A DNA stretch of 64,000 nucleotides, from NCBI GenBank assembly GCA_016217595.1, contig JACRHS010000008.1, positions 62,001-126,000 on the forward strand. The letters run 5' to 3'. Below, in pieces: positions 26,105 to 35,586 of this stretch. How positions within the stretch are numbered: position 1 is the stretch's first letter; each line of letters starts with the position of its first letter. Both the position numbers and the translations under genes were made by a program. A model generated the notes under the pieces. That model did no database searches and was not told the origin of the DNA. It saw nothing but the letters and a program-made list of their open reading frames with translations. Source of the DNA: Opitutia bacterium (GTDB taxonomy: Bacteria; Verrucomicrobiota; Verrucomicrobiia; Opitutales; Opitutaceae).

Positions 26105-27721
26105 TTAATTCGGCGTGGCGCTGTCTGCCCTGGCTACGGCGACGATGCAGACATCATCCTCGAATTCGACATGGCCGGTAAAGGTCTGCACCGCGCTTAC
26201 CACCTGATCGACGAGTTGGCCGACGGGCAGCGCGGCATGGCGGGCGATCTCAACGCTCAGGCGGTCTTCACCGAATGCGTTGTCCGCAGCATCGCAGGCT
26301 TCAAACAGGCCATCGGTATAGCTGACGAGCAGATCGCCGGGGGCAAAAGCGATTTCGCATTGCGAGTAGCCGAAGCCATCGACGAGGCCGGCGGCCGGCT
26401 CGGGATTGGGGATGACCAATCGCACCACGCGGCCGGTGGCGCGCTGGAAAACGAGCGGCGGTGGATGACCGGCGTTGCCGAAGACGAGTTTGCCGGCGGC
26501 GGTGTCGATGATGCCGAAAAACACCGTGGCGAAATGCGGCTGGCCGGTTTGCTCCAGGATGGGTGCGAGACTGTGGTTGATCTCGCCGAGGACATGGGCG
26601 GGGAAGGAGGCGTTGTGACCGATTTCTTTGACCACGCCGCGAATGAGCGCGGTGAGCAGGCCGGCGCGCACGCCGTGGCCCATCACATCGCAGACGAGCA
26701 CGGCGCACTGGTTGTCGGACAACTGGATGATGTCGAAGAAATCACCGCCGAGCGTGGCGGCCGACACGTAGCGGTGCGCGAAATGCAGGGTGCTGGCGGC
26801 AGGGTTGGCGCTGCGCGGGAACACCGGATATTCGCGCGGAAAAAACGATTCCTGCAATTGCCGCGCCATGCGCACATCAGCCTCCATCTCATCGGTGCGC
26901 CGGTGCAGTTCCTCGTCCGTGCGCTTGCGCTCGGTGATGTCGTGGCTGATGCCGATCAAACCGTGGATGTTGCCCTCGACATCGCGCAGCGGCACCTTGG
27001 TCGTGAGCAGGCAGCGGGTGAGGCCTTGCTGGCCGTAGTCGGATTCCTCCCGATTGAGAATGCTTTGTCCGCCACCCAGCACCTGACTGTCGTCCGCCGC
27101 CGCGTTCCAACCCGTGGCCCCCGGGAAAAAGTCGAGCACGGTGCGGCCGAGCGCCTCCTCCTGTTTATCGACGCCGAGCAGTTTACGATGCGCCAGGTTG
27201 TTGACGAAATAACGCCCCGCCAGGTCCTTCACGAAAATGAAACTCGGGATGTGATCGATGATGGTCTGGAGGAGATTGCGGCTCTCGAGCAATTTTTCCT
27301 CGGCCAGCTTGGAGGCGGTGATATCGCGGGTGAGTCCGAAGGTGCCGATGATGTGGCCCGAGGTGTCGCGCCAGGGGAGTTTGGTGGTGGAGCACCAGAA
27401 TTTGCGCCCGTCGCGATTGAGGATGCGTTCGACTTTGGAGAGCAGCGGCTGACCCGTGCGAATGATCTCGCGCTCCTCGGCCAGGGCGACATCGGCGTGG
27501 GCTGGCTCAAAGTAATCGGCGTCGGTTTTGCCGAGGGCGTCCTCGGGTTTGGCCACACCGAGCATCACCGCCTGCGCGCAGTTGATCCAGACGAACCGGC
27601 TTTCGAGATCCTTGAAGTAAAGCGTGTCCGGAATCGAATCCATGAGCATACGCAGAATCGCCGGATCGAGCGACTCGGGGCGCGCGGCGGGCGAGGAAGG
27701 CTCCTGCGGGTTTTCACTCAT
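26105..27721 (-). CDS. PAS-PAS-SpoIIE phosphatase
   Basis: This 538-residue protein has two PAS domains (about residues 20-145 and 150-275), a short coiled linker (DEMEADVRMARQLQESFFPREYP) and a C-terminal SpoIIE/RsbU phosphatase (about 300-535). GGDFFDI, VCDVMGHGVRAG, FGNAGHPPP and YTDGLFEA are the metal-site motifs. The PAS domains end in GLTRDIT and GISHDITERK, typical of PAC boundaries. It probably senses a small ligand or redox signal and controls an anti-sigma pathway. The ATG at 27721 is preferred to a TTG at 27745. Confidence 0.85.
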   Translation of the reverse strand: MSENPQEPSSPAARPESLDPAILRMLMDSIPDTLYFKDLESRFVWINCAQAVMLGVAKPEDALGKTDADYFEPAHADVALAEEREIIRTGQPLLSKVERILNRDGRKFWCSTTKLPWRDTSGHIIGTFGLTRDITASKLAEEKLLESRNLLQTIIDHIPSFIFVKDLAGRYFVNNLAHRKLLGVDKQEEALGRTVLDFFPGATGWNAAADDSQVLGGGQSILNREESDYGQQGLTRCLLTTKVPLRDVEGNIHGLIGISHDITERKRTDEELHRRTDEMEADVRMARQLQESFFPREYPVFPRSANPAASTLHFAHRYVSAATLGGDFFDIIQLSDNQCAVLVCDVMGHGVRAGLLTALIRGVVKEIGHNASFPAHVLGEINHSLAPILEQTGQPHFATVFFGIIDTAAGKLVFGNAGHPPPLVFQRATGRVVRLVIPNPEPAAGLVDGFGYSQCEIAFAPGDLLVSYTDGLFEACDAADNAFGEDRLSVEIARHAALPVGQLVDQVVSAVQTFTGHVEFEDDVCIVAVARADSATPN

Positions 27722-27851
27722 GAGGGGGGAAGGTTCTGCAGGCAATTTCGGGAAAACAGCGCGGAAAGGGAACAGGATTCTTTCGCCGGGGCAGGAGGGG
27801 TAATACGTAACGCGTGGGGCGGCACATGGGTGCGCCGCCCCGGCGGCGGGC

Positions 27852-28955
27852 TTAATTGGCGAAGCGGAACAACGCGACGTCGCCGTCCTGGAAAACGTAC
27901 TCTTTGCCTTCGAGCCGGTAGCGGCCGGCTTCGCGCGCGGCCTGCACGGAGCCGAATTTCACCAGTTCATCGTAGGCGACAATTTCGGCCTTGATGAAAC
28001 CTTTCTCGAAATCGGAGTGAATCACGCCGGCGGCCTGCGGCGCCTTCATGCCGCGGGTGATCGTCCAGGCGCGGGCTTCTTTCTCGCCGGCGGTGAAGTA
28101 GGTGATGAGGCCGAGCAGCGCATACGCGCCGCGGATCAAGGCCGAGACGCCGGAGTCGTCCACGCCGAGATCGTGCAGGAACGCCTTCGCCTCCTCGGGC
28201 GAGAGGTCGATCAACTCGGCTTCGATTTTCGCGCTGATCGGCACGTAGGACGCGTCGCGGTGGGTGCGGGCGTACTCGCCGACTTTTTGGACGAACGGGT
28301 TTTTCTCGGCGGTGGCGAGATCGCTCTCAGCGACGTTGCAGGCGTAGATGACGGGCTTGGCGGTCAGGAGCTGGAAGAGCCGCATCAACTCCTTCTCCTC
28401 GGGCGTGGCGGTCATGATGTTGGCCGTCTTGCCGGAGTTGAGGTGGACTTGCAGGCGCTCCAACAGGGCCATCTCGGCCTGGGCGTCTTTGTCGCCGGAC
28501 TTCGCCTTCTTCTGCGTCTTGTCCATGCGCTTGGTCACGGCGTCGAGGTCGGCGAGGACGAGTTCGGTGGCTATGATCTCGATGTCGCGGATGGGATCGA
28601 CGCTGCCCATTGTGTGAATGATGTCGGGGTCTTCGAAGCAACGGACCACCTCGACGATGGCATCGACCTCGCGGATGCTGCCGAGGAACTGGTTGCCCAG
28701 ACCCTCGCCCTGGCTGGCGCCTTTGACCAGCCCGGCGATGTCGACAAACTCGACGGCGGCGGGCACTTGCACAGCGGTGTTGGCGATCCTGGCCAGGATC
28801 GGGAGGCGCTGGTCGGGCACGGTGACGACACCCACGTTGGGATCGATCGTGCAAAACGGATAGTTGGCCGCCTCCGCTTTGCGGGAGCGGGTGACGGCGT
28901 TGAAGAGAGTGGACTTGCCCACGTTGGGGAGCCCGACGATGCCAGCTTTGAGCAT
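27852..28955 (-). CDS. ychF: Redox-regulated GTPase/ATPase YchF
   Basis: This 367-residue protein is a normal-length YchF/Obg-family NTPase that associates with ribosomes. G1 is [10 protein letters not shown]2 lies near [13 protein letters not shown]3 is [10 protein letters not shown] and the G4-like motif is NVAE, which favours ATP in YchF. The C-terminal TGS domain (about 280-367) includes [19 protein letters not shown]. It is divergent from the rpsA gene, with a 252-base gap. A perfect 8-base hairpin lies downstream at 27816-27841, but without a T-run. Confidence 0.95.
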   Translation of the reverse strand: MLKAGIVGLPNVGKSTLFNAVTRSRKAEAANYPFCTIDPNVGVVTVPDQRLPILARIANTAVQVPAAVEFVDIAGLVKGASQGEGLGNQFLGSIREVDAIVEVVRCFEDPDIIHTMGSVDPIRDIEIIATELVLADLDAVTKRMDKTQKKAKSGDKDAQAEMALLERLQVHLNSGKTANIMTATPEEKELMRLFQLLTAKPVIYACNVAESDLATAEKNPFVQKVGEYARTHRDASYVPISAKIEAELIDLSPEEAKAFLHDLGVDDSGVSALIRGAYALLGLITYFTAGEKEARAWTITRGMKAPQAAGVIHSDFEKGFIKAEIVAYDELVKFGSVQAAREAGRYRLEGKEYVFQDGDVALFRFAN

Positions 28956-29207
28956 AAGCGGCGCAACGTCGCGCGCGGCCCCGGCTCGGTCAATGGAAAA
29001 CTCGGGCGATTTCCGGCGGAAATAAGGCTTGCGGCAGGGCGGGGCACGCGGTGTCTTGGCCGTTCGCGGCATTTCCATCGGTCCCATTCGCGTCCGCCGC
29101 ACGCTCCCGCGGATGGGTAAGTCAGTTCAACAACCAACCAACGGTCGCAAGGCCGTCGCGGTGGACCGGCGCTCCGGAGCAGGCGACGGCCCGCTGCTTC
29201 CCGTGTT
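28956..29207. promoter_or_regulatory. Divergent ychF-rpsA control region
   Basis: These 252 bases separate the oppositely oriented ychF and rpsA genes, so they should contain both promoters and the rpsA leader. The sequence is GC-rich. I cannot identify a clear -10/-35 pair or an autoregulatory structure. Confidence 0.35.
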
Positions 29208-30881
29208 ATGAGTTCTGTGATGCAAGAATTGCTCGCCCAGTCGTCCTTCGAGAAACTTAAGGAAGGCGCGATTGTCCCGGGCGTGATTACCGAAATTCGC
29301 CAAAACGAGGTTATCGTCGACATCGGCGGTAAGGCCGAGGCGGTCGTTCCCGCCAACGAGTTCCTCGATGTCGGCGAACTCCAGATCGGGCAGTCGATCG
29401 AAGTGCTGCTCGAGAAGCTCGAAGACAAGGAGGGCAACCCGATTGTCTCCTTCGACAAAGCCGAGCAAAAGAAGAACTGGGACAACATCCTCACCAAGTT
29501 CCCGGAAGGCTCCATCGCCACCGGTCGCGTGCGCGCCAAGGTCAAGGGCGGCCTCATCGTCAACATCGGCGTCGACTCCTTCCTCCCGGCGTCGCACATC
29601 GACATCCAGCCCCCGAAGAACCTCGATCAGTACGTCGGCCAGACCTACGACTTCAAGGTCCTCAAAATCAATCTCGACCGGAAGAACATCGTTCTCTCCC
29701 GCCGCGAGCTCATCGAGCAGCAACGCACCGAGAAACGCCGCAACCTCCTCGACTCGATCCAACCCGGCCAGGTCCGCAAGGGCGTGGTCAAGAACATCAC
29801 CGATTTCGGTGCGTTCATCGATCTCGACGGCATGGACGGCCTCCTCCACATCACCGACATGAGCTGGGGTCGCATCACGCACCCGAGCGAAATGCTCAAG
29901 CAGGGTGAAGAGGTGAACGTCATGATCATCGAGGTGAACCGCGAGAAAGAGCGCGTCTCCCTCGGTCTCAAGCAGACCACCAAAAACCCGTGGGACGAGA
30001 TCGACCGCAAATACCCGGTCGGCGCCAAAGTCCACGGCAAGGTCGTCAACCTCGTCCCGTACGGCGCGTTCATCGAGATCGAGCCCGGCGTCGAAGGCCT
30101 CGTCCACATCACCGAGATGTCCTGGACCAAGCGCATCACCAAACCCGGTGAGCTGCTTAAGGTCGGTCAGGAGCTCGATGCGGTCGTGCTCGGCATCCAG
30201 AAGGAAGAGCAGAAGATCTCGCTCGGCCTCCGCCAGCTCGAACCGAATCCGTGGGATATGGTGCGCCACAACTATCCGATAGGCGCCCGCGTCCGCGGCA
30301 AGGTGCGCAACATGACCACCTACGGCGCCTTCATCGAACTCGAAGAGGGCATCGACGGCATGGTGCACGTCTCCGACATGAGCTGGACCCGCAAGGTCAA
30401 TCACCCGTCCGAGATGCTCAAGAAGGGCGACGAAGTGGACGCCATCGTCCTCGACGTCGATCCGTCGCAACAGCGGATCAGCCTCGGCATGAAACAGCTC
30501 GCCACCGATCCGTGGTCCGACATCGACAGCCACTTCCGTATCGGCGACGTGGTGCAGGGCACCGTTTCCAAGATCACCTCCTTCGGCGCCTTCTTGGAGC
30601 TCAAGGATGGCATCGACGGCCTCGTGCACATCTCGCAGATCAGCGAAGAGCGCATCGAGAAGATCAAGGACGTGCTCAAGCCCGGCCAGGAAGTCACCGC
30701 CCGCGTCATCAAGATCGACCGCGAAGAGCGCCGTCTGGGCCTCTCGATCAAGGCCGCCAACTACTCGGCCGAGCAGGTCGCCGCGGAATCCGCCGCGTAC
30801 GATGTGCTCAACCGCCAGAGCAGTGGCAGCGACATGATGAACCTCGGCGACATCCTCGACGAGGCCGCGAAGAAGGAATAA
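29208..30881 (+). CDS. rpsA: 30S ribosomal protein S1
   Basis: This 557-residue protein carries six S1 RNA-binding repeats, as in classic bacterial S1. The repeat signatures include GAFIDLDGMDGLLHITDMSWG, YGAFIEIEPGVEGLVHITEMSW, YGAFIELEEGIDGMVHVSDMSW and FGAFLELKDGIDGLVHISQIS. It binds mRNA on the 30S subunit during initiation. The ATG at 29208 is followed by a second in-frame ATG at 29220; the first is preferred. A strong terminator follows at 30910-30940. Confidence 0.95.
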   Translation: MSSVMQELLAQSSFEKLKEGAIVPGVITEIRQNEVIVDIGGKAEAVVPANEFLDVGELQIGQSIEVLLEKLEDKEGNPIVSFDKAEQKKNWDNILTKFPEGSIATGRVRAKVKGGLIVNIGVDSFLPASHIDIQPPKNLDQYVGQTYDFKVLKINLDRKNIVLSRRELIEQQRTEKRRNLLDSIQPGQVRKGVVKNITDFGAFIDLDGMDGLLHITDMSWGRITHPSEMLKQGEEVNVMIIEVNREKERVSLGLKQTTKNPWDEIDRKYPVGAKVHGKVVNLVPYGAFIEIEPGVEGLVHITEMSWTKRITKPGELLKVGQELDAVVLGIQKEEQKISLGLRQLEPNPWDMVRHNYPIGARVRGKVRNMTTYGAFIELEEGIDGMVHVSDMSWTRKVNHPSEMLKKGDEVDAIVLDVDPSQQRISLGMKQLATDPWSDIDSHFRIGDVVQGTVSKITSFGAFLELKDGIDGLVHISQISEERIEKIKDVLKPGQEVTARVIKIDREERRLGLSIKAANYSAEQVAAESAAYDVLNRQSSGSDMMNLGDILDEAAKKE

Positions 30882-30909
30882 CGCTTCGCCGCATCGCTAG
30901 TTTTCCAAG

Positions 30910-30940
30910 GCACCCGGCCCAAAAGGCCGGGTGCTTTTTT
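30910..30940 (+). terminator. Intrinsic terminator after rpsA
   Basis: A perfect 10-base-pair stem (30910-30919 with 30925-30934) with a five-base loop is followed by six T residues at 30935-30940. It lies 28 bases after the rpsA stop codon. Confidence 0.9.
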
Positions 30941-30997
30941 GTGTCTGCTTTGCGGGACGCAAACTTACATGCGCTCGGTGGCCGGTATTATTCGCGC

Positions 30998-31024
30998 TTA
31001 ATTAGTGCCGCAACGTTCCGATAA
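30998..31024 (+). promoter_or_regulatory. Possible sigma28-type promoter for the chemoreceptor gene
   Basis: TCCGATAA at 31017-31024 matches seven of eight bases of the sigma28 -10 consensus GCCGATAA. It is preceded by exactly 11 bases from TTAATTAG at 30998-31005, a weak match to the -35 consensus TAAAGTTT. Chemoreceptor genes are often sigma28-dependent. The 158-base leader is long, so this is tentative. Confidence 0.3.
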
Positions 31025-31182
31025 AGTGCGAGCCCAGTGTTATTCTGGGAAGATGGGTTATATTGTCCAATGCCAGCGCATCGATTACTACGATCACCGT
31101 TTATCCACTTTAAATACCATACATCCAGCATAGTTAGCTGGGGAATATGTCTGGTAGGTGCAGGGCTTGGTTTCCATTGCGT

Positions 31183-32742
31183 ATGAAACTCAGTACCAAG
31201 CTCATTTTAGGGTTCAATGCCGTGGCGAGCGTGGTGTTGGTCGGCGGCGGCATCGGTATCTACAGCCACTACTCTGCGGTGCAAAACGAGCGCGCCACCC
31301 TGGCATCCTACCATACGACGATTGATGCACTAAACCACGTGCGGAATGCACAGCGCCATTTCATGGCAGAGGTTCAAGAGTGGAAGAATGTTCTGCTCCG
31401 CGGCCACCTGCAGAGTGATCATGATGAGTACTGGAATCGGTTCCTCAAAACCGAGGCGGCGGCGAACCAAGCGCTGGATGACTTGGAGCGCAATGCTCCC
31501 AAATTCGGCATTGATGCAGCCGCGGTCACCCGCGTGGTGCAGGCGCATGCCGATTTGGGGCGCCAGTACCGGGAGGCACTGAAGAGCTTCAAGGTGGACG
31601 ATCCCACCAGCACCGCTGTAGTTGATAAACTCGTTCGAGGCCGAGACCGGCCGACGGCGGCGGCCTTCGACGAAATGGCGCGGCAGATCGACCGGCAAGT
31701 CGAGGAAAGGTTAGTCGTGCGTGAGACCACGCTGAATCGCAATGCCCGTATCGCGCAGACGATCATGTGGGTCGGCACGGTGATAGGCATCGCGCTGGGT
31801 GTGATCTTCGGGGTCGTTTTCAGTCTCAGCGTGGCGCGCTACATCCGCAGTGTGGCTTCGCGTATTTGGGAAGGCACCGAGCAAGTCAGCAACGCTTCGA
31901 GTCAGGTGGCGTCGTCGAGTCAGGCGCTGGCGAGCGCCACCAGCGAGCAGGCGTCTTCTTTGGAGGAAACGAGCGCGGCCTTGGAAGAGGTTTCCTCCAC
32001 CGTCCGGCAAAACGCCGATAATGCGCGGCAGGCGCGCGATCTTTCCCGTCACAACCGTCAGATCGCGGATGCCGGCATGGCCGAGATGCAATCGATGCAG
32101 ACCGCCATGGCCGAGATCAAGGCGGCGTCGGACAACATCGCCAAGATCGTGAAGTCGATCGATGAAATCGCGTTTCAAACCAACATCCTGGCGCTCAACG
32201 CCGCGGTCGAGGCGGCGCGCGCGGGCGAGGCGGGCATGGGGTTTGCCGTGGTTGCCGACGAAGTGCGCAGTCTCGCGCATCGCTCCGCCCAGGCGGCCAA
32301 AGAAACTGCCGGCATGATCGAGGATGCCATTCGCAAGAGTGAAAACGGCGTGCAGATTTCCAGCCGCATTAGCGGGACGCTGGAGCAGATTTTGACCGAT
32401 GCGCGCAAGGTCGATGAACTCATTGAGCGGATCGCCGAGGCCTCCTCGCAGCAGACGCAAGGGTTGGGGCAGATTAATCAGAGTTTGCAGCAGATCGACC
32501 GCATCACACAGGGCAATACCGCCAGCTCGGAAGAGACGGCGGCCGCCGCGCATGATTTGGAGCAACTCGCCTCCGGGTTGAAGAATGAGCTGCATCTCTT
32601 GCTCGATAGCTCGCATGACGTTGGTGCTACTCACGCAGGCGCAGTCAAGGTGGCCGCAATCGCCGCCGAGGAACCGACAGCGCGGAGCGATTCGTCTGAG
32701 CCGGTAAAGGCGAAACGGGAAAAAGTGACGGCGGATGTCTGA
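31183..32742 (+). CDS. Methyl-accepting chemotaxis protein
   Basis: This 519-residue chemoreceptor has TM1 at about residues 7-30, a four-helix-type periplasmic sensor (about 31-190) and TM2 near 195-220. A cytoplasmic signalling domain follows, with the conserved hairpin tip [37 protein letters not shown] (interrupted here for length) near 326-362. Glu/Gln-rich methylation helices flank the tip. No clear HAMP domain is visible between TM2 and the helices; only a short linker of about 25 residues is present. The ATG at 31183 was chosen over 31147. The ligand is unknown and no che genes lie nearby. Confidence 0.9.
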   Translation: MKLSTKLILGFNAVASVVLVGGGIGIYSHYSAVQNERATLASYHTTIDALNHVRNAQRHFMAEVQEWKNVLLRGHLQSDHDEYWNRFLKTEAAANQALDDLERNAPKFGIDAAAVTRVVQAHADLGRQYREALKSFKVDDPTSTAVVDKLVRGRDRPTAAAFDEMARQIDRQVEERLVVRETTLNRNARIAQTIMWVGTVIGIALGVIFGVVFSLSVARYIRSVASRIWEGTEQVSNASSQVASSSQALASATSEQASSLEETSAALEEVSSTVRQNADNARQARDLSRHNRQIADAGMAEMQSMQTAMAEIKAASDNIAKIVKSIDEIAFQTNILALNAAVEAARAGEAGMGFAVVADEVRSLAHRSAQAAKETAGMIEDAIRKSENGVQISSRISGTLEQILTDARKVDELIERIAEASSQQTQGLGQINQSLQQIDRITQGNTASSEETAAAAHDLEQLASGLKNELHLLLDSSHDVGATHAGAVKVAAIAAEEPTARSDSSEPVKAKREKVTADV

Positions 32743-32798
32743 GGCGTTGGCCCGGCCCCGTCACTTTGGCTGCAACGTGGTGTCTTTTGCGGCCACGC

Positions 32799-34037
32799 TC
32801 AGTCTGAGCGCAGCGCCTCGACAACATTCATGCGCGAGGCGCGCACGGCTGGGTAGAGTCCGGAAACCACACCGACCAACGCGCTAAAAAATACGCCGAT
32901 CACGAGTGCCGCGATCGAAAGCTCCGGACGGTTTTGCGGCACCACGATCTTTTGGAGCAGTGCCACCAGGCCGATGCTGGCCACCATGCCGAGTATGCCG
33001 CCCGCAACCGAAATCGCGAACGACTCGGCCAGGATCTGGATGAGAATGTTGGCGCGTTTTGCCCCGAGAGCCCTGCGTACGCCGATCTCGCGGACGCGCT
33101 CGTTGATCGAGGCCAGCATCACGTTCATGATGCCGATGCCGCCGACCAACAGGCCGATCGCCGCCACGCCGCCGAGCGAGAAAACATAGCTGCGGCGCGT
33201 CTCTTCGAAGCGGTTCAGCAGGTCTTCGCGTGTCTCCAGGCGAAAATCGTTCACGCCGCGGTGGGTGTGCAGGAGGACGTTGGTGAGTTGTTGGAGCGCG
33301 TGATGAATGTCCGCCACGTCGGCGAGCTGCACGTTCAGCACGTCGATATTTTCGTCGATGCGGTAGAGCGTCTGGGCGGTGGCCAGCGGGATGAAGACGG
33401 CGAGGTTTTTAAGGTTGTACCGGTTGCCCGCTCCGCCGGCGCCGCCGAAATCGTATTCGTGCAGGATGCCGACCACAGTAAAGGGCTGTCCGTTGATGGT
33501 CAGAATGCGGCCGAGCGGATCGAGGCCGCGCGCGAACAATTGCTCGGCGATGCGCGCGCCGATCACGACAACCTGGTTTTGACGCTCGTTGTCGACTTCG
33601 CCGATGAGCCGTCCTTGGGCCACTTTGAAGCGGTCCATGACGAAAGTCTCTGGCATCACGCCGCGGATATGTTGCCAGGTGGCGCGGCCTTGATGGTACA
33701 GCCGGGCATTGTGGATCATGACCTCCGCCGTCACCCGGCGGGCGAGGGGGACGGCCGCGCGGATGGCTTCGACATCGCGCAATGTGCGGCCGGGGGAAAG
33801 TGCCGCGTAATCGCGCTGGCGCTCTGGCGGCGCCTGGGAGGTGACACTGATGCGCTCAATGCCGCCCGTCTCGTAGATCATCGCTTCCCAGCCGCTCAGG
33901 AGGCCTTTCACCACGCCGAGCATGCCGACGAGGGCGGCGGCGCCGAGCACGATGCCGGTCATCGTCAGGAACGAGCGCAGCTTGTGCGCGAGCACCTCAC
34001 TCCAGCCGCTGAGAATACCGAGCAGAAAGAGCCGCAT
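32799..34037 (-). CDS. MacB-type ABC transporter permease
   Basis: This 412-residue protein is a FtsX/MacB-type permease. It has TM1 near residue 25-45, a periplasmic MacB domain (about 50-270) and three C-terminal TMs (about 285-400). The family signature GGIGIMNVMLASINERVREIGVRRALGA appears near 296-323. Unlike true MacB it lacks the N-terminal ATPase, and no ATPase gene is adjacent. The HlyD-type adaptor gene is upstream, with eight bases between. Together they would form an efflux or lipoprotein-export assembly that needs an ATPase encoded elsewhere. Confidence 0.85.
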   Translation of the reverse strand: MRLFLLGILSGWSEVLAHKLRSFLTMTGIVLGAAALVGMLGVVKGLLSGWEAMIYETGGIERISVTSQAPPERQRDYAALSPGRTLRDVEAIRAAVPLARRVTAEVMIHNARLYHQGRATWQHIRGVMPETFVMDRFKVAQGRLIGEVDNERQNQVVVIGARIAEQLFARGLDPLGRILTINGQPFTVVGILHEYDFGGAGGAGNRYNLKNLAVFIPLATAQTLYRIDENIDVLNVQLADVADIHHALQQLTNVLLHTHRGVNDFRLETREDLLNRFEETRRSYVFSLGGVAAIGLLVGGIGIMNVMLASINERVREIGVRRALGAKRANILIQILAESFAISVAGGILGMVASIGLVALLQKIVVPQNRPELSIAALVIGVFFSALVGVVSGLYPAVRASRMNVVEALRSD

Positions 34038-34045
34038 GACGCGCC

Positions 34046-35233
34046 TTAGCTGCCCTTGGCTTTGCGACGGCTCAGATCACTTACCGCGCCACTGCTGCCG
34101 GGAATTTCGCCGAGAAAATCCAGCGGGCGGGTGAGGGCGACCTCCTCGTTTTCGGCCAGCCCCGAGAGAATTTGCACCCGGCGCGTGTCGGCGATGCCGG
34201 TCTCGACCGGGCGCACGGTGAACCCCTCGGGTGTTTTCACGAAGACATAGCGGCCGGCGTCGGCGGTGGCGAAGACGGCGGAGAGCAGTACGGCGGGGGT
34301 CTTGTCGACGCGCGAGAGGGTGAACGTGATGGTCGACGACATGCCCGGGCGCAGGCGCGGCTCGGGAGTTTGCAGCACGACGTCGACGGGGAAAATGCGC
34401 GTGCGGTCCTGAGCGCTCTCAAGGGCGCTGGTGGCGATGCGTTTCACCACGCCGTCGAGGATGACGTTGCCCAGTGGATCGATCCTGACTTTGGCGGGGT
34501 CGTCACCGCGGAGGCGTGCGACGTCGATTTCGTTGATATTGGTGCGCACCATGAGGGCGGAGAGGTCGGCGACTTCGCCGAGCATCGTGCCGCCGTTTTG
34601 CGCGGCGACGCCGGTGATGACTTGTCCCTCGGTGAGATCGCGCAGCAGCAGTGTGCCGTCGTGCGGTGCGCGGATGATCGTCTTGGTGAGCCGGTCGCGG
34701 AGATTGGCGGCGCGGGACTCGGCGATGGAGGCGTCGTTGTCAGCCAGCGCCTGGGCGGTGCGGGCGTCCTCCATGTCCTTTGGCGTGGTGAGCGAGCGCT
34801 TGTCGAGCTCGGCCAGCCGGGAATAGTCGCGGCGGGCTTTTTGGGCTTTGAGTCGGGCTGCTTCGATGGAGCGCTCCGCCTCCTGCACCTGCGTGAGAAG
34901 ATCTTGTTGATCGAGGCGGAGGATTTCTTCGCCCTTGGTGACGACTTTGCCGTCGACCCCGGTGATTTTGATGATGCGGCCGTTGATTTCGCTGCGCAAC
35001 TCGGTGGAGAACACCGCACGGATGCGGCCCACCGCGATGATTTCCTCGGCGATGGAGGCGATGCGAACCTTGGTGGTGGGCACGACCTCGTCGCGTTTGT
35101 TACCGAACAGACTTGGGCTGATGATCCGCCAGAGCTGAAATCCGCCCCAGACCAGACCGGCGAGGAGGACGAGCGAAAGGAGTATGCGGAGGGTGTTGAC
35201 GAGCCAGCGAGGCAACTTGGAGCGGGAAGACAT
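34046..35233 (-). CDS. HlyD/MacA-type membrane fusion adaptor
   Basis: This 395-residue periplasmic adaptor has one N-terminal TM (about residues 12-34), a lipoyl/barrel-sandwich half (RSEINGRIIKITGVDG) and a coiled-coil hairpin (about 105-175). The second lipoyl half is IRAPHDGTLLLRDLTEGQVI, and beta-barrel and membrane-proximal domains follow. It connects the permease to an outer-membrane channel that is not present here. It is the first gene of a two-gene operon with the ATPase-less permease. Confidence 0.85.
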   Translation of the reverse strand: MSSRSKLPRWLVNTLRILLSLVLLAGLVWGGFQLWRIISPSLFGNKRDEVVPTTKVRIASIAEEIIAVGRIRAVFSTELRSEINGRIIKITGVDGKVVTKGEEILRLDQQDLLTQVQEAERSIEAARLKAQKARRDYSRLAELDKRSLTTPKDMEDARTAQALADNDASIAESRAANLRDRLTKTIIRAPHDGTLLLRDLTEGQVITGVAAQNGGTMLGEVADLSALMVRTNINEIDVARLRGDDPAKVRIDPLGNVILDGVVKRIATSALESAQDRTRIFPVDVVLQTPEPRLRPGMSSTITFTLSRVDKTPAVLLSAVFATADAGRYVFVKTPEGFTVRPVETGIADTRRVQILSGLAENEEVALTRPLDFLGEIPGSSGAVSDLSRRKAKGS

Positions 35234-35586
35234 TACGGAAGGAAGAAGGGTGGTCGGTGGCGCCGTTGGCGGCGTCGAGTGATGCGGAGAAAGCGAAACG
35301 TAGATTGTGGGAGATCGGATTAAGGTAAAGCACTCATCGGCAAGCGGCCGCAGAGTGCGGAAAGGAACCGTCCCAGCGCCGCCGCGCCCGCCGGGCGAAA
35401 CGGCAGGCGCCGGCCCAGCGTTGGCTTGACGCGCGAGGTGGGCCGGCGGTTTCGCATTCCGATGCAAAAACATGGTCTGATGGCGTGGCCTCAGGTTGCC
35501 CGCCGGTCGCGGGCGTAAAGTAGCTGTGCGATTTGACTCGGCGGTAAATCGGCATCGCTTTCTAGCAGAACCCCAAAGGACACCCC
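35234..35586. other. Gene-free divergent region
   Basis: These 353 bases separate the adaptor gene from the tandem dehydrogenase genes and should hold promoters for both. A TTGACG-like box is near 35429 but no matching -10 is convincing. The middle part (about 35360-35450) is very GC-rich and could form stems, but no clear known RNA is seen. Confidence 0.35.

Noticed and set aside
27816-27841. Hairpin downstream of ychF as a terminator
   Set aside because: The stem is strong (8 bp) but no T-run follows on the ychF strand, so it was not called an intrinsic terminator.
26006-27994. Long plus-strand frame over the PAS-SpoIIE gene
   Set aside because: It is antisense to a gene with PAS and phosphatase motifs and shows no family features.
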